Source of the DNA: Crotalaria pallida
Lineage: Eukaryota; Streptophyta; Magnoliopsida; Fabales; Fabaceae
Reading direction: 5' to 3'
DNA: 64,000 bases
Assembly (NCBI GenBank): GCA_037953625.1
Contig: CM075655.1
Span: 13,968,001 to 14,032,000, forward strand
Part shown: positions 35,222 to 47,300 of the stretch, one piece after another
Layout of the letters: each line of letters opens with the position of its first letter
Position numbering within the stretch: the stretch's first letter is position 1
Translations under genes and position numbers: made by a program
Notes under the pieces: model-generated
The model's database searches: none
Told to the model about the DNA's origin: nothing
Seen by the model: only the letters and a program-made list of their open reading frames with translations

Positions 35222-35565
35222 GGCACTGGCACACTAGGTTCCCTGCTAGGTGTTCCAAATGCCCCATCAGGGCAAAATGCCCCATCAGGCTAAATGCCCC
35301 ATTAGGTCCAAACGCCCCGTTAGGCATCGGTGTACCCAACGGTTCAATTCGCTAATAAATAAAAAGGGATTAAAAATGTGGAATAGAACTTAAGGAAAAG
35401 AATTAATATGTAAAAAAAGTATAATAACAATAAGTGAAGTAATAAGCATAGTCCTAACGGGTGAAGCCCAGTGGGTGCCAAAGTCCTGATGGGTGCAAAG
35501 TCCCTAATGGGTGTTCCAAATGCCCTAGGAGGTGCATCCAAATCCTAGTGGTGCATATATGAAAA
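35222..35565 (+). repeat. LTR C hairpin array
   Basis: Tandem units around GCCCCATCAGGGC, GCCCCATCAGGC, GCCCCATTAGG and GCCCCGTTAGGC at 35259-35325, then CCTAACGGGTG, CCCAGTGGGTGC, CCTGATGGGTGC and CCCTAATGGGTG at 35452-35560. Each contains a CCC/GGG or GCC/GGC stem around a 4-5 base loop. The position within the LTR, upstream of the acceptor block at 35772, matches the arrays of LTRs A and B, although the sequence differs. Confidence 0.75.
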
Positions 35566-36279
35566 GAAATAAAGAATGGATAATGAAAGGAGAAAAGTAA
35601 GAAAAAGGAATTAATGAGGATATTCGAATGAGCATGAGCATGAATTGAATGTTGAATGAAAATATATGTGCTATGTGTTTATTGTGTTTAACTTAGTGTG
35701 TTGTTATGTCGAGTTACGAACTGCTTTTCTACTTCATGTGTAATGCTCACCTCTTTACTATTTTTACACAGGTACTGAGATTGAGCTTGCACAACCCCCG
35801 GCCGAGTAGGTGCACTCTCTCTCACAAGGAGAGTAGTTAGTGCTGGTTCAAGACTTTTGGTTGTCCTGGCTATCTTGGGTTTTGTATATGATGTTGGTAT
35901 TTTGTATGAATTGTAAAGTGTCATTTTTGGGTGAGTTAGGACCACTTCCTATGGATTAGGAAGTATATTTTTGGGAACTTATTTTGAGTCCAAAACTTGT
36001 AGTTATTTTATGAATTTCCAATGTGACAAAACTCTGATGTGGTTGCATTTTAATGCACACTGTATATGCATAGCCCTGTTGGCTTCTGGATGAAAAGAAT
36101 ATTTTTGATTTGCACAGGTTATAGGAAACATAATTTTTGGAATGTCTATAAAACAAAGGAAACTCTGTCCGATTTGATAGAGATTTTCATAAGCTAATGA
36201 GTTTCTAAAAAGAGATTTTTAAGTCACTATTTTCTTATGGGGTAATTAAGGGTAATTATAAATAGGGTGTTACAAAGTA

Positions 36280-37578
36280 TGTACTTTAAGCTTCTATGAT
36301 CAGTTTTTGTAACAAAATGCCTATTCAACAAGTAGTGTCTCCATTTCTGAACAGCAAATACCATAACAATCAATTCCTTTTCATAGGTAGATAAGGATTG
36401 TTGTTGTAGGTTCAAGCCTCTCCTTATAAATGCTAAAGGGTGGTGGTCCTGCATCAACACTGCTCCTATGCCAAAACCAGAAGCATCCACTTCAACGATG
36501 AAGGTTTTGTTGAAATCCGGCAAAGCTAAGATTGGAGCTTGTACCATTGCTTCTTTAAGTAGCCTGAAAGAATCTTTAGCCTTAGGATTCCACACAAAAT
36601 TATCCTTCTTCAACATGTCAGTTAGGGTTTAGCTAGTATGCCATAGCCTTTGACAAATCTTCGATAATAACCAGTTAGACCTAAAAATCCTCTTAACTGT
36701 TTAATGTTCTGAGGTAAAGGCCACTCTGTTACAGCTTTGATCTTTAGTGGATCAGTAGCTACTCCCTCCCTGGATATGAAGTGCCCAATATATTCAACCT
36801 TTGATACTCTAAAATAACATTTGGATTGTTTGGCAAAAAGACAGTGCGGCCTCATAACAGTCAGAACCTGAGTCAAGTGATCTAAATGGGCCTTTTCATC
36901 ACAGCTGTATATGAGTATGTCATCAAAAAATACCAATAGGAATTTTCTGAGAAACTTCTTGAACACAAAATTCATCAATCCCTGAAAAGTGGCTGGAGTG
37001 TTTGTTAAGCCAAATGGCATTACAAGATACTCATAATGACCACTATGTGTTCTAAAAGTCGTTTTATGGATATCTGCAGAATCCATTCGCACCTGATGAT
37101 ACCCAGCTCTTAAGTCAATCTTTGAAAAAATTGTGGAACCATGTAACTCATCCATGAGATCTTCCACCAAGGGTATAGGAAATATATCCTTAACGGTGCC
37201 TTTGTTAAGTTCCTTGTAATCAACGCAAAGTCGACAGGACCCATCTTTTTTTCCTACCAATACTACAGGACTAGCATAGGGGTTGCTACTATTTTGAATG
37301 AAATCAGAATTCATCATGTCTTGCACTAGTTTATCAATAATAGTTTTCTGATTGCCAACATACCTGTAAGGTCTTTTATTCACTGGATTAACGCCTTGCA
37401 TTAGTGGAATCTTGTGGTCATGACAAACTCTTCTAAGTGGTAGTTGCGTGGGTTCAACAAATATGTCTGAGAATTGTTGAAGTATTTCCTGAATCTGTTC
37501 AGAAACCTCAGATTGATTAGTTGCGTGTGTAGTCAAACTTTGTAGTAAATAACCATCTGTTTGATCTGTCTGAATCAT
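36280..37578 (-). pseudogene. pol, N-terminal half: reverse transcriptase and RNase H
   Basis: The RT domain has NPYASPVVLVGKKDGSCRLC, KIDLRAGYHQVRM, MPFGLTNTPATFQ and the catalytic FFDDILIYS. The start of RNase H (EVDASGFGIGAVLMQ, STYEKELIVMVFAVQKW) follows and the frame is then cut by the insertion of LTR C right after HRSLKY. A stop separates two open segments near 36620. With the part at 24778-26384 it forms the pol of the Reina-like element. Confidence 0.9.
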
Positions 37579-37691
37579 GGATAAATGAACTCCTTGTTGA
37601 AGAGTCTTCTCAACATGTTGACTTTTTTTACTAAACTAACACCAGTGTTCTGAGATCCTCTTAATACATGTCTCTTCCCTTTCACTGAAAA

Positions 37692-39115
37692 TTACATCCG
37701 TAGTTTGTCAAAGCTCCAGGTAATGTCTCCTAAAGTTATTAGCCACTCAATTCCAAGTACCATATCACAACAACCCAGTGGAATAAGCATCATGTCAGCT
37801 TGAAAATCATTGTGTTGTAAAGACCAACTGAAGTTTCTTACCATAGAAGATATTTGTAGTTTGTTGCCATCAGCCACTGTAACCATTAAAGACTCCAGTT
37901 TCTCCAACTTACACCCCAACTTTTTGGCTATATTACATCCAAAAAATTGTGTGTACTTCCATTATCAATCAAAATGTGCAGTGGTTTCTTCTTATGGGTC
38001 CCAGTAACCCTCATTGTTCTAAAACTAGCTACACTAGTCAATGCGTTAACTGAAATATGAGGATCACCAAGTTCTTTTGCAGTAAAGTTACTGTCTATTT
38101 TATGGTTCTCTTCCTCCTCTAATTCATCATCTTCAATTTCAATCCAATGCAATTGGACCTTCTTGTGAAAAAGGCTAATCACAAAAATAGCACAAACCTT
38201 TGGCTCTTCTCTCATTGATGTAAGCAGGGGATAATCTACTTGGTTTAGGTTTGTAACTTCCTGAATCAGTTCCATTATTCACAATAAGATTTGGTCTAGT
38301 TGCATTCATGACCTTACTGGTTTTGTTGAAAGTAGGCAAAATTCCACCTTTACTGTTAGCAGCTTCATATAATTTGGCAAGAGAAAATGCTTTCATAATA
38401 GTTTGGGGTTGGAACATTCTAACCATCATCTGAATGTCCTTCCTCAACCCTCCTAAAAAAGAACTCAAAGCATGTTCCTTTGATAGCTCCATTCTTGTGA
38501 TTATTGCATCAAAAGACTCATAATAATCACTAACAACAGTTTTCTGTCTAAGGTTCATGAGTTCTACCATAGGGTCCTCATAAACTTCACCAAACCTACT
38601 AATGAGTAATGTTGTATATTCATCCCAACTAGGCAATTAGAATTACTTACAGATTTGAGGTAAGCATGATGCCATTGAAGTGCTTTACCCTCAAAATGAA
38701 ATACAGCTAAGTGAACCTTCACATCTTCAGGTGTTCGATCAATTTCAAAGTACATTTCACATTGATAAATCCACTGTTTCACATTTTCTCCACTGAATTT
38801 TGGAAAATCGATTCTAGCCAAACGTGTTCCACAAGAATATGGTACAGAATTGGGATTAGTTTCACCTGATTGCTGAGTTCGTCGCCTTCTTGAACCATCA
38901 ATTTCTTCATTTATGCTATGATCAGAAGATTTCTCAGCTTCCACCGCGTTCTTCTCCACAAATTCTTCAACCATGTTCTTCAACGAATCGCTCAGAGCCT
39001 TCTGCATAGTTCCTGCAATCTCTAACATTTGTTGTTCAATTCTTTCAGATATGCGGTTCTCCAATCTTTCTTCTACCTCGCGAAGTGCTGTTTGGTTACG
39101 AGTAGATTCGGCCAT
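37692..39115 (-). pseudogene. gag and protease region of the Reina-like element
   Basis: The frame starts at 39115 with a charged coiled-coil-like N-terminus (ISERIEQQMLEIAGTMQKAL), followed by a retrotransposon gag core (FSGENVKQWIYQCEMYF.. FEGKALQWHHAYL). A one-base frameshift near 38636 moves to the frame starting PSWDEYTTLLISRFGEVYED. Further on lies a retropepsin site (LIDNGSTHNFLD) near 37940 and then the protease C-part (VLGIEWLITLGDI) in another frame. It would have made the capsid and the protease. Several breaks make it non-functional. Confidence 0.88.
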
Positions 39116-39157
39116 TGTTGTTATGCTTTTCCAGGATTGAAAAGCTTTGATACCAAA

Positions 39158-39461
39158 TGATATAGAACCCCAGGAATTGCTAAGAATTCGAAGAGTTCAA
39201 ATTAAAATGCAGGAGATTCTATAACAAGAAAGAATCTCGAGCTGAATATTATTAAGAGAAATGAGTTACGAGAGAAGGAAATTACAATTGTGATGAATGA
39301 ATGAATTGTTTACAACCCAATTATCCTATATCTCAATTCAGTTAGAGGCAACAACTGTCAATTAACCGAATCTCAATTCTAACTACCCAACCTAAGTGAT
39401 TTCTCAAAACTACCCTCCTAATTGACTTCTCAAAACTACCCTTACAAAATGTCCCATATCA
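39158..39461 (-). repeat. 5' LTR of the Reina-like element
   Basis: 304 bp, minus orientation. It is followed on the minus strand by TTTGGTATCAAAGC, the primer binding site. It differs from its partner at 24431 by scattered substitutions and a short duplication, so the element is not a very recent arrival. Confidence 0.9.
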
Positions 39462-39466
39462 TAGAA

Positions 39467-39831
39467 CTTGATCTTGGTTTAATATTTTCAAAAAACAAAA
39501 TATTATTTTTTTTCATTGGTATATGACTCTTTAAGTTTATTAGGATTAGTCAAGATACTCTGTCTCATTTCTTTGGCTATTGATTTGAGCACCTCATTGT
39601 GCTCTTAATAATAGTCATAGCTGGCTTATAAAAATAAAATAAAAAATTCCCCTCCAGATGTTTAATTTCGTATGAAACTAGAATTTGTAAGTTGACTTTG
39701 ACAGTGCTGCTATGTGCTTTGAAAACCAGATCATACTATGGCAGTATGGTGTAATCAACTTTGACTTTCTTTTTTTAAAAGAGTTCAGGACTTATCTGTG
39801 TTGCATGCGTCACGATTCCCGTTATAATATA
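39467..39831. other. intergenic, no gene seen
   Basis: AT-rich sequence continuing the DNA that lay beside the Reina target site. No coding signal. Confidence 0.4.
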
Positions 39832-40097
39832 TTCTCTCCGTTCGTAGGTATGAGATCATTTTGATACTCTTATTTTGTCCCTATTTATAAGATCTTTTAT
39901 CAATTTTCAATGATCATTAATTACTTTTTTCCACAAACACCCCTATTTATTTACCACTTTTTAGATTCCCAATAATATTAATAAGAGTAATTTTGAACAT
40001 ACATATCAAAAGTTCACATTTCCAATACAATTAACTAAATTATTTCAATTACTTAATGTACGCTTCCAAAAGGTCTTATATTTAGAGACGAAGGGAG
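39832..40097. mobile_element. Stowaway-type MITE 7
   Basis: 266 bp bounded by TA (39830-39831, 40098-40099). The left end is TTCTCTCCGTTCGTAGGTAT and the right end TCTTATATTTAGAGACGAAG then GGAG. The subterminal CTATTTATAAGATC near 39885 is shared with MITEs 5 and 8. Confidence 0.7.
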
Positions 40098-40106
40098 TAA
40101 CTTTTA

Positions 40107-40385
40107 CTCTTCCATTTTTAAATATAAGATTTTTTTAGCTTTTTATTTTATTTTTATTTATAAAATTTCGTACTAATTTTTAATGATAATTAATTAATTC
40201 TTTCCACAAATACCCTTGTTTATTTAACACTTTTTAAATGCTCAATAATAATAAGAATAATAGGAGTAGTTTTAAAAATGCATATCAAATATATACATTT
40301 TCAATATCATTAACTAAATTAACAAATTTTCTTAATAAACATGAAATCTATTAAAACTATCTTATATATATAAGAACCAAGGGAG
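40107..40385. mobile_element. Stowaway-type MITE 8, worn
   Basis: Adjacent to MITE 7 and similar in its interior (TTAATTAATTCTTTCCACAAATACCC against TTAATTACTTTTTTCCACAAACACCC, shown in part). The right end (AGAACCAAGGGAG then TA) is clear; the left end (CTCTTCCATTTTTAAATATA) is decayed. Confidence 0.6.
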
Positions 40386-40387
40386 TA

Positions 40388-41304
40388 ATTGGGAATATTA
40401 ATGTTAGTACCATATAAATTTATTCATTACAGGGTGTTGTCGCTTGAAGGATGTTCTCATCGAAAAATTATTAGTTGATCTTAGACCATGGTAGTCCGGA
40501 CACATCTCAACCGTTCATCATGTTAAAAAATAAATAATAAATGATGATGATTGTCCACCATGAAGTCTCGTACCACCTAATAATTACTCTGTTCTCATCT
40601 GAAGCATGTTTGAGAGTGATTGGAAGTTCAATCAAATTCCAACTCTCCTAACTCTGTTAAAACAGAATAATAAAGCTTGCAAACCAATAGTGAGAAATTA
40701 AAAACGCCACAAATGTAAGTTTCCATAAAATCGTGCCATTGTTATCGATTGATTAGTGGGTAAAACTCATTGAGTTTGTCTCTAAAATAAGAAAATGAGG
40801 GAATATCCATCATTAGATCATTCAGAGTTGAGATTTTGTACTAAATCGAACTGAGGATGAACATAATATCACTTTCTCACTCTAGAGACTAACCTCACTT
40901 CTGAGGAACTAGTGTATTCTTCATAAATAATCAATCTCGTAACGTTTGCCCGAGTAAGAATGAGACTTACTTTCAATCACAAAATCATACCAACGGCTAT
41001 CAAAAACCTCAATTACCATTTATATCTACTAGACAGTACCCTATTTAGGAAATGGAAGTACAGATCTTCTTGTTTTCCATTTTTCACTATCTCATTCCAT
41101 ACAATTAAATATCTCTTCGGATTTACCAAGAATGCAAAGGTGCAGATCTAATGTTGTATGGTGCAGTCCTTGGTGCAGTACGGGAACCATAGCTTCAATA
41201 AAAGTTACATGTACTATATACATTACATATGATGCAGTGTCTCCAAAAGACAGCTAGCTAATATGCATTTTTCTGGATACCATAGTTTATGCCCCTAAGC
41301 CACA
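40388..41304. other. intergenic, 3' flank of the amylase gene
   Basis: No gene or repeat recognised. The right part (about 41160-41304) probably holds the 3' UTR of the amylase gene, which reads leftward. Confidence 0.4.
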
Positions 41305-44300
41305 TCACAAATCCCCTGCCATTTCACCTGCAAGTGTAGGATATAAATGGAAATATTTTGCTAGAAAGATAAACTAATTACATGTCTCATAATCAAACAT
41401 CAAAAGCCAGATTATGAAAAACATGACTTTGAATTAGGTGTGCAGTTGACAGATCGGAGACACGATTCGTATTTGTATCTTGAAGAGCAATCCAAGTGAC
41501 TAACTCAAACTCCCCTTCCCCTTCCATCCCTTCTCAAAACAAATTCCTTAATGGGCACGATATTAGGCTTTCAAATAACCAAAAAAATTTAAGTTTCAAT
41601 AATTGATGAGACCCTTAGAAGAGTGATGTATATTAAGAGACTTAGATTCCATAAAATTTTCTTCAGACAAAATTTAGCAAAATATCCCAAAATTCACAAT
41701 GCATTCTAGTTCTATCAAAAACCAATATCCAACCTTTAACATGAATTACCACGAATAGCAACACATATTATCCACAAGATGGCCAAATTATTAAAAGTAA
41801 AAACCACAAAGTGAACATCATCAGAACCTTCAAGCAGTTGTATCAAATTTCTTTCCAACATTAGTGAAAAACGGATCTTGGATTCACGGTTTGCACAAAC
41901 AATCAACATAAAAAAAATAATAATAATAATAAAATTTAAAAAAAAAAAATCACTTCCATATAGATCACATAGAATCCTCAAGATCCTTACCATGCATGCA
42001 TTTGGTGAAGAAATCTAACTCCGTCAAACAAACATTCCCCTGAAGCAAAGATGGTTGTTGGAATGCAAAGAATGAAAAATGTCGACGATCAGGATCATTC
42101 CTGGGCTTTGCCATCTCAACCAATCTCTTGTAACCTTCTCTATCATAGCATGGGAGTGCATTCTCTCCGGCTGCCATCAACCCACGATCCCAAGCTGAGT
42201 TTAATACCTATGGAACATAAAACAATCGGTCATACAACAATGACCAAGCTTTATTTAGTTATCTCCATTACATGGGATCGATTACATGCATCAAACAACA
42301 ACAATGCTCTGTCAAACAACAACAATCTCTAGATATTTCTTAATTGTTTTGCTTATGATTTTTCTTAGCCTTCCTCTACCTCTAGCAATTGGAATAGCCT
42401 CCATTTGATCTACTCTCCTTACCGTTGCTTCTATTTTTCTCCTACCCACATGCCCAAACCACCTAAGGCAACATTCTACCATCTTTTCTGCAATAGGAGC
42501 TACCTCAACTTTCTCTCTAATGCACCATTCCTAATCCTAACTTGTTTAGTGTGTACACTCATCCAGCACAACATCCTCATCTAAACTACATGAAGTTTAT
42601 TCTCGTGTTGGCATTATTCCACCCAACATTCAGTCCCATACAATGTTGTTGGTACTATAAGATTTTCCCTTAAGCTTGAGCGGGACCTTTCTATCACATA
42701 TAATACTTGAAGCACTCCTCCTATTAATCCACCCTGCTAGAATCCTATGGTTTACATCTCCCTCTATTCCCCATCTTGTATGATTGACCAAGATACATAA
42801 ACTTTCCTATGTTGTGCTTATACTATACATAGCCATTCCTAAGCCCGGATAAAAGGTGAAGGCTGTGTTAGGCAGTCGACAGCCAATGTAAAACTTTGTT
42901 GAATCTAAATGATTTGGTCATCACACACAAAAAATAAGTTATGCAAACTATCATACCAAGTATCACCAATGCATTAATGCAATTACAAGCCACTTCAAAA
43001 GCTTGATTATGGTGGCAATGTTCATCAGAAGCAATATATTACAGAAGTAACTGGAGAGAAATAAATGTATGAAACATTTACCTGCCAACTGAAACCCTCT
43101 GGATCAGCCAGTGATTCATCAGCTTCCCGGCTAGAAAGCTGAAATCCTAAGCAGGTGAATTTAATGGTGACATCATGTTTTCTCAGAACCTCAAACACAG
43201 GAGAGTATCCATCCTGATTTGTAGGGTTATGATATCCTGCTGTCAGCTCTGCTGCATGACTAGCAGTCTTGTACCACCAGTATACTGCAGGAACCTGCGC
43301 ACCTACCTCTTTTAAGGCATCTATTTAGAAATCTAGAGAATATAGTAAATGCTCATTTAAGTACCCCTCCTCCTCCCTCCCAAGATACACGTGACATCAA
43401 TTTGGTTCTTCTGTGTATGGACTGGCACATCATTAATGGATATTTCAATTGAGGTCACTTTCTACGAATGAGGAACTAAACTTTCTTTAGAGGGCCAAAT
43501 TGACATCACTTTCTATGACTAAGGGACTAGGTTGATCTCAACTTTCTTTTAGAGGATCTAATTGATGTCAGGTGTATCAGTGGAGGGGGCAGGGGGACTA
43601 AAATGGGTGTTTACACAGATATAACTGGTATGTTTTATTTTACTTCTTTGATTGCCATGTTTCCAAAGGATAAAGGCCTATGGCAGTGGGACATAAACAA
43701 AGTAGATAAAATTTTATTTTCAACTGTTGCATTGGATAGATTACCTCCTGATCTTTTACTGCCAATATTTCTAACGGAAGCATTTACCATTGAATATAAG
43801 CATTAGAGATATATCAGTTAGAAAAATTCCAGATAGAGGACATCCAAATTAAAATATCAAAATGAACTGACAGATAATTCAAAAAAAAAAAAAAAAAACA
43901 GAAAACTTATTACGGAAGAATGGAAGAGTACGAAAAAAGAGGACAAGACATTCAAACTAGGAGAAAACAAAAAGAAAACACCTAAAACTTAAGAGATTGA
44001 ATTATGGAACAAGGCATGTCAATGCTCATTTAAGCTTAATGGAATTTAATTCAACTTGACTAGGACAAACTTTCCCAGAAGCTTAACCGGTTGGCAAAGG
44101 CTCGTGAATAATATTATTTTACGTCCCCAAAGATGTCAAGGACAGAATCTAAAAAGCTTATGCTGTTAGGTTAAAGCTCAAAGATTGTTTTATATCTCTA
44201 AACAGTTAAATAACCACCCTTGCACGATAACAACTTGGCCAGACTGAATCAAAATTATATTTGTTAAGGCCTTTAAGCAGGAAATTTATACTTTTATTTA

Positions 44301-47300
44301 GTCCATGAGATGTGAGTATCATCAATCAAATATTAATGCATCAAACTAATACTGGCAGTAACCTACATCATCAAATATTAATGCATCACACACCTAGAAG
44401 ATGAAACTTCTATATATACAAAAAAAATAAAAACAAACAAACAAACAAAAAGCCCAGAAATGCTACCTTGACAATTATTTTTGTTTCCTCAAATGCGAGG
44501 CTTGCAAGAGACAAGACGTTATCCGCATGGTCTATTAATGTCTGGGAATACCAATGTAAGAAGAAGCGCCCATAATAGTTGTCATAATCTCCTCGATCAC
44601 AAAAAAATCCAGTTTCGTGTGGCATAGAATTGTAGTTTCCCGCATTATCAGGTCCTCTAGCCCAGAAAGAGTGACCACGAAATTTGGCTGCTCTGCGTAG
44701 ACTATGTTGCAGGTATTTATCATAGCACTGCCCATAGACGATAAAGAAAAAACAGCTTCCTTATCAATGTATAGAATATGAGACTTTACACAAGCTATCA
44801 TTTACAATCCAGAATAATGTAACTATTATAAAATGGGGCCACAATATCAGGTACCTGAAACTCACCGATACCAGGATACCTCCATCCCATCCTTTCCGAA
44901 AAAGAAGGGTATTTCAGTTCCCCAGATGCTCCAAGTCCGACTTCTACAGCAGAAATCAGACCTTCTGCAAACAAATCATCAAACTCTGTCCGAAAGCTTC
45001 TCATGAAATCAAAGAAGACCTGTAAGTAATAAACAACAATTAAAACATATGTAATTTTTAGTTGACTAAAACTTTCAAGAATAAGATGTATGTAATGCAA
45101 AACATCAAATAACCACACACAAGCACAAACACACCCACAAACATGTCGGAAACTAGTATGCAAGTGTAACTAGCAGACATTTGATAATATAAAGCGAATA
45201 CTTAACTTCCGTTTGTTTTTTTTTTTTTTCCTTTTATCAGAAATGTACAAACACATTGGAAACGAGAAATTAAAACTAATGCATACTTGACTATATAAAA
45301 TATTAAAATGAATATTTAATTTTTTAATCAGAGAGTAATGTGTCAGATATTTACATACCTCAATTCCAGTTCTTCCTTTCAGAACTCGCTCTTTGTCAAT
45401 GCCCCAAGAAAGGCATTCGGTATTCCTCCTTCCTTCACGATCTGTGAAGAATATATCCCTGTTGTCTTTTCCAATCTCTAAAACCCACTGTGGGAGGGAA
45501 ATCAAGGCATCAGTAGAATCGTTCCCTCCACACTCATGAAATGCCAAAACAACCTTCAGAGATTGAAATTAGAATCATGATACATCCCACAACAATGGCA
45601 AAGGTGCTCCCCATGACAGCAGTACACGGTTAATCAGAGAAACCTCTGACATATTTGAAACTTGAAAGTAATGTGAATTTCTCATATTATGCACACATGG
45701 TGGAAGCAAATTCATCTATTAATATTGATAATCAGAAATGATTAACACATAATACATTTGAATTCATCCACGAGTTATTATGTCCAAAAGATAATAGTAC
45801 AAAAGAAAAGAAGATTGAAAAAAATGTTATAGGCGAGCTTTGGAAGTTTCCACGCAAAACGTAGCTGTGTCATGAATTGGCAGCATTCGCTTATCTGATA
45901 TCCTTTCTCTCTAAATTTCCCACCTCTAATCTATCAATAATCACTCTATTTTCCCTGTTTTATTCATTATTATTTTTTTACAAATTTGTAAACAAGGTTT
46001 GAAGCATCAAATAAGCAACACTTCCACTAAAAGTCCAAACCACAGACAATAACAGAAACAGACACGCACCGACAGACACATTACATGCTCGTGTTTGAAA
46101 AATTTTCTTTTTAAGAAAAATATGAATGTGTGTGATAGGATCTGGTCCGGGAAGGAATCAAAGGATGGATCATACCCAATAGGGATATTCTAGAAGAAAA
46201 GAAGAGTGGGGACAAAGTTAGTTTTGATGAGTTGGCAGAAAGAGAGTGAGTGTAAGAAAGGAATGGGTGTAGTGGATGTTTAGGTGGTTCGTTTATTAAT
46301 AGGATGAGGGAAGGGTTGTGGGGTATCTTTTTGAGAAATCATTTGTTAGTTATGGACAGAGGGCATTAGCTCTTTGTAGGAGCCTAGCTCTGTGGACAAT
46401 AGAATCCAATTCTATTGTATTTTCCTTCTTATAATTCATAAATACATTTCATTTCTCTCTTTTCATTGCTCTTATTTTTTTAATTCCTGGACTACTTGAT
46501 TCTGGTTTGTATCAGTGTGCACCAGATAAATAGAGAAATTAGAAGCCGTACCTGCAACTTCAGCTTGAATTCTCTAATAATATTAAAAAGTTCCCTATAG
46601 CCAGACCACAAATATTTTTGTGGGCTCCAGCCTTCAACGATGCCCCACCAACAATCCACAATGACTCCATCTATATTTAAAGTCTTAATATGGATTAGCT
46701 CCTGCCTAATTCCTTCAGGATCAATCAACTGGCAAAATTTGTTAATAATACCAACCTGCAATAAAAGCATTAGTTTAAAAATCTTATAATCAAATAAAAG
46801 GTGTAAAAATAGTCAACCGCACACAAAAAGGAAGCTGGAAATGTATAAATTGTGGATGTGGACTAGGAAAATAAGACAAGTTGAATCCGGGTTGGACATT
46901 CAACGACAAATATACACAATACAGCGGCAAAAGGAAGACACTTACTGGAAGCTTTACATAAACAGGAACGTATGGTGTGCCAGTAAAGTCATTCTCATTC
47001 AGCCCGGAATGAATATGATGCATAAGCTGCATCAAATAATTACACAATCAGATGGCTTTGTATTACATCTGCCCATATAAGGCCCGGTATAGAGGGTATT
47101 GATTCCAAAATTAAAAGTACTTAATCAATAACACGCATTAACTTTTAGCTCTTTTTTTTAGGCCATTAACTTTTAGCCTAAAACGTAAAAACTATCTCGC
47201 TGACTAGGAACGAGCATAAAATCATTGATGCAGGTAGATTTACTAGATTAACATTACCTCAGTAAATGTGGGAACGTTCTGCATGACATCTTCTATGAGA

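Larger units (their letters stand above)
26390..36274 (+). mobile_element. solo LTR C (Tekay-like), split by a later insertion
   Basis: It begins TGTAACATCCTGATTTTC and ends ATAGGGTGTTACA, with an exact AAGTA duplication on both sides (26385-26389, 36275-36279). It sits within the RNase H region of the Reina-like element. The LTR proper is 26390-27449 plus about 34862-36274; between them lies a truncated Tekay element. It shares with LTRs A and B the ACCGTTAGAT/ATCCAACGGT pair, the GCGCCCAGGCGC-rich tract, the donor site at 27270, a tandem GCCCCATCAGGGC array at about 35222-35565, and the acceptor block at 35772. No coding genes of its own. Confidence 0.88.
24431..39461 (-). mobile_element. 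Ty3/gypsy chromovirus, Reina-like, split by a nested insertion
   Basis: The LTRs are 24431-24748 (318 bp) and 39158-39461 (304 bp), both bounded by TGATAT..ATATCA. A TAGAA duplication flanks them exactly (24426-24430, 39462-39466). On the minus strand the 5' LTR is on the right and is followed by a tRNA-Met-type primer site (TTTGGTATCAAAGC), then gag, protease, RT, RNase H, integrase and chromodomain. A purine tract (AAGGGAGGAGGAT) sits before the left LTR. The coding part is broken by frameshifts, a stop and the 9.9 kb insertion at 26390-36274. Short LTRs and the style of the integrase C-terminus point to the Reina clade; that clade call is inferred. It is a defective copy. Confidence 0.92.

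Noticed and set aside
41736..42180. Alternative 3' end of the amylase reading through the last donor (ending GKDLEDSM)
   Set aside because: The donor after CMHG is good and the final exon joins in frame with a stop, so the spliced end is preferred. Read-through could be a minor form.
47270..47292. A 21 bp in-frame micro-exon (NVPTFTE) between amylase exons 2 and 3
   Set aside because: Sites are plausible (ATGCAG before, GTAATG after) and the phase fits, but exon 2 joined directly to exon 3 gives the sequence expected from relatives. It remains possible as an alternative exon.
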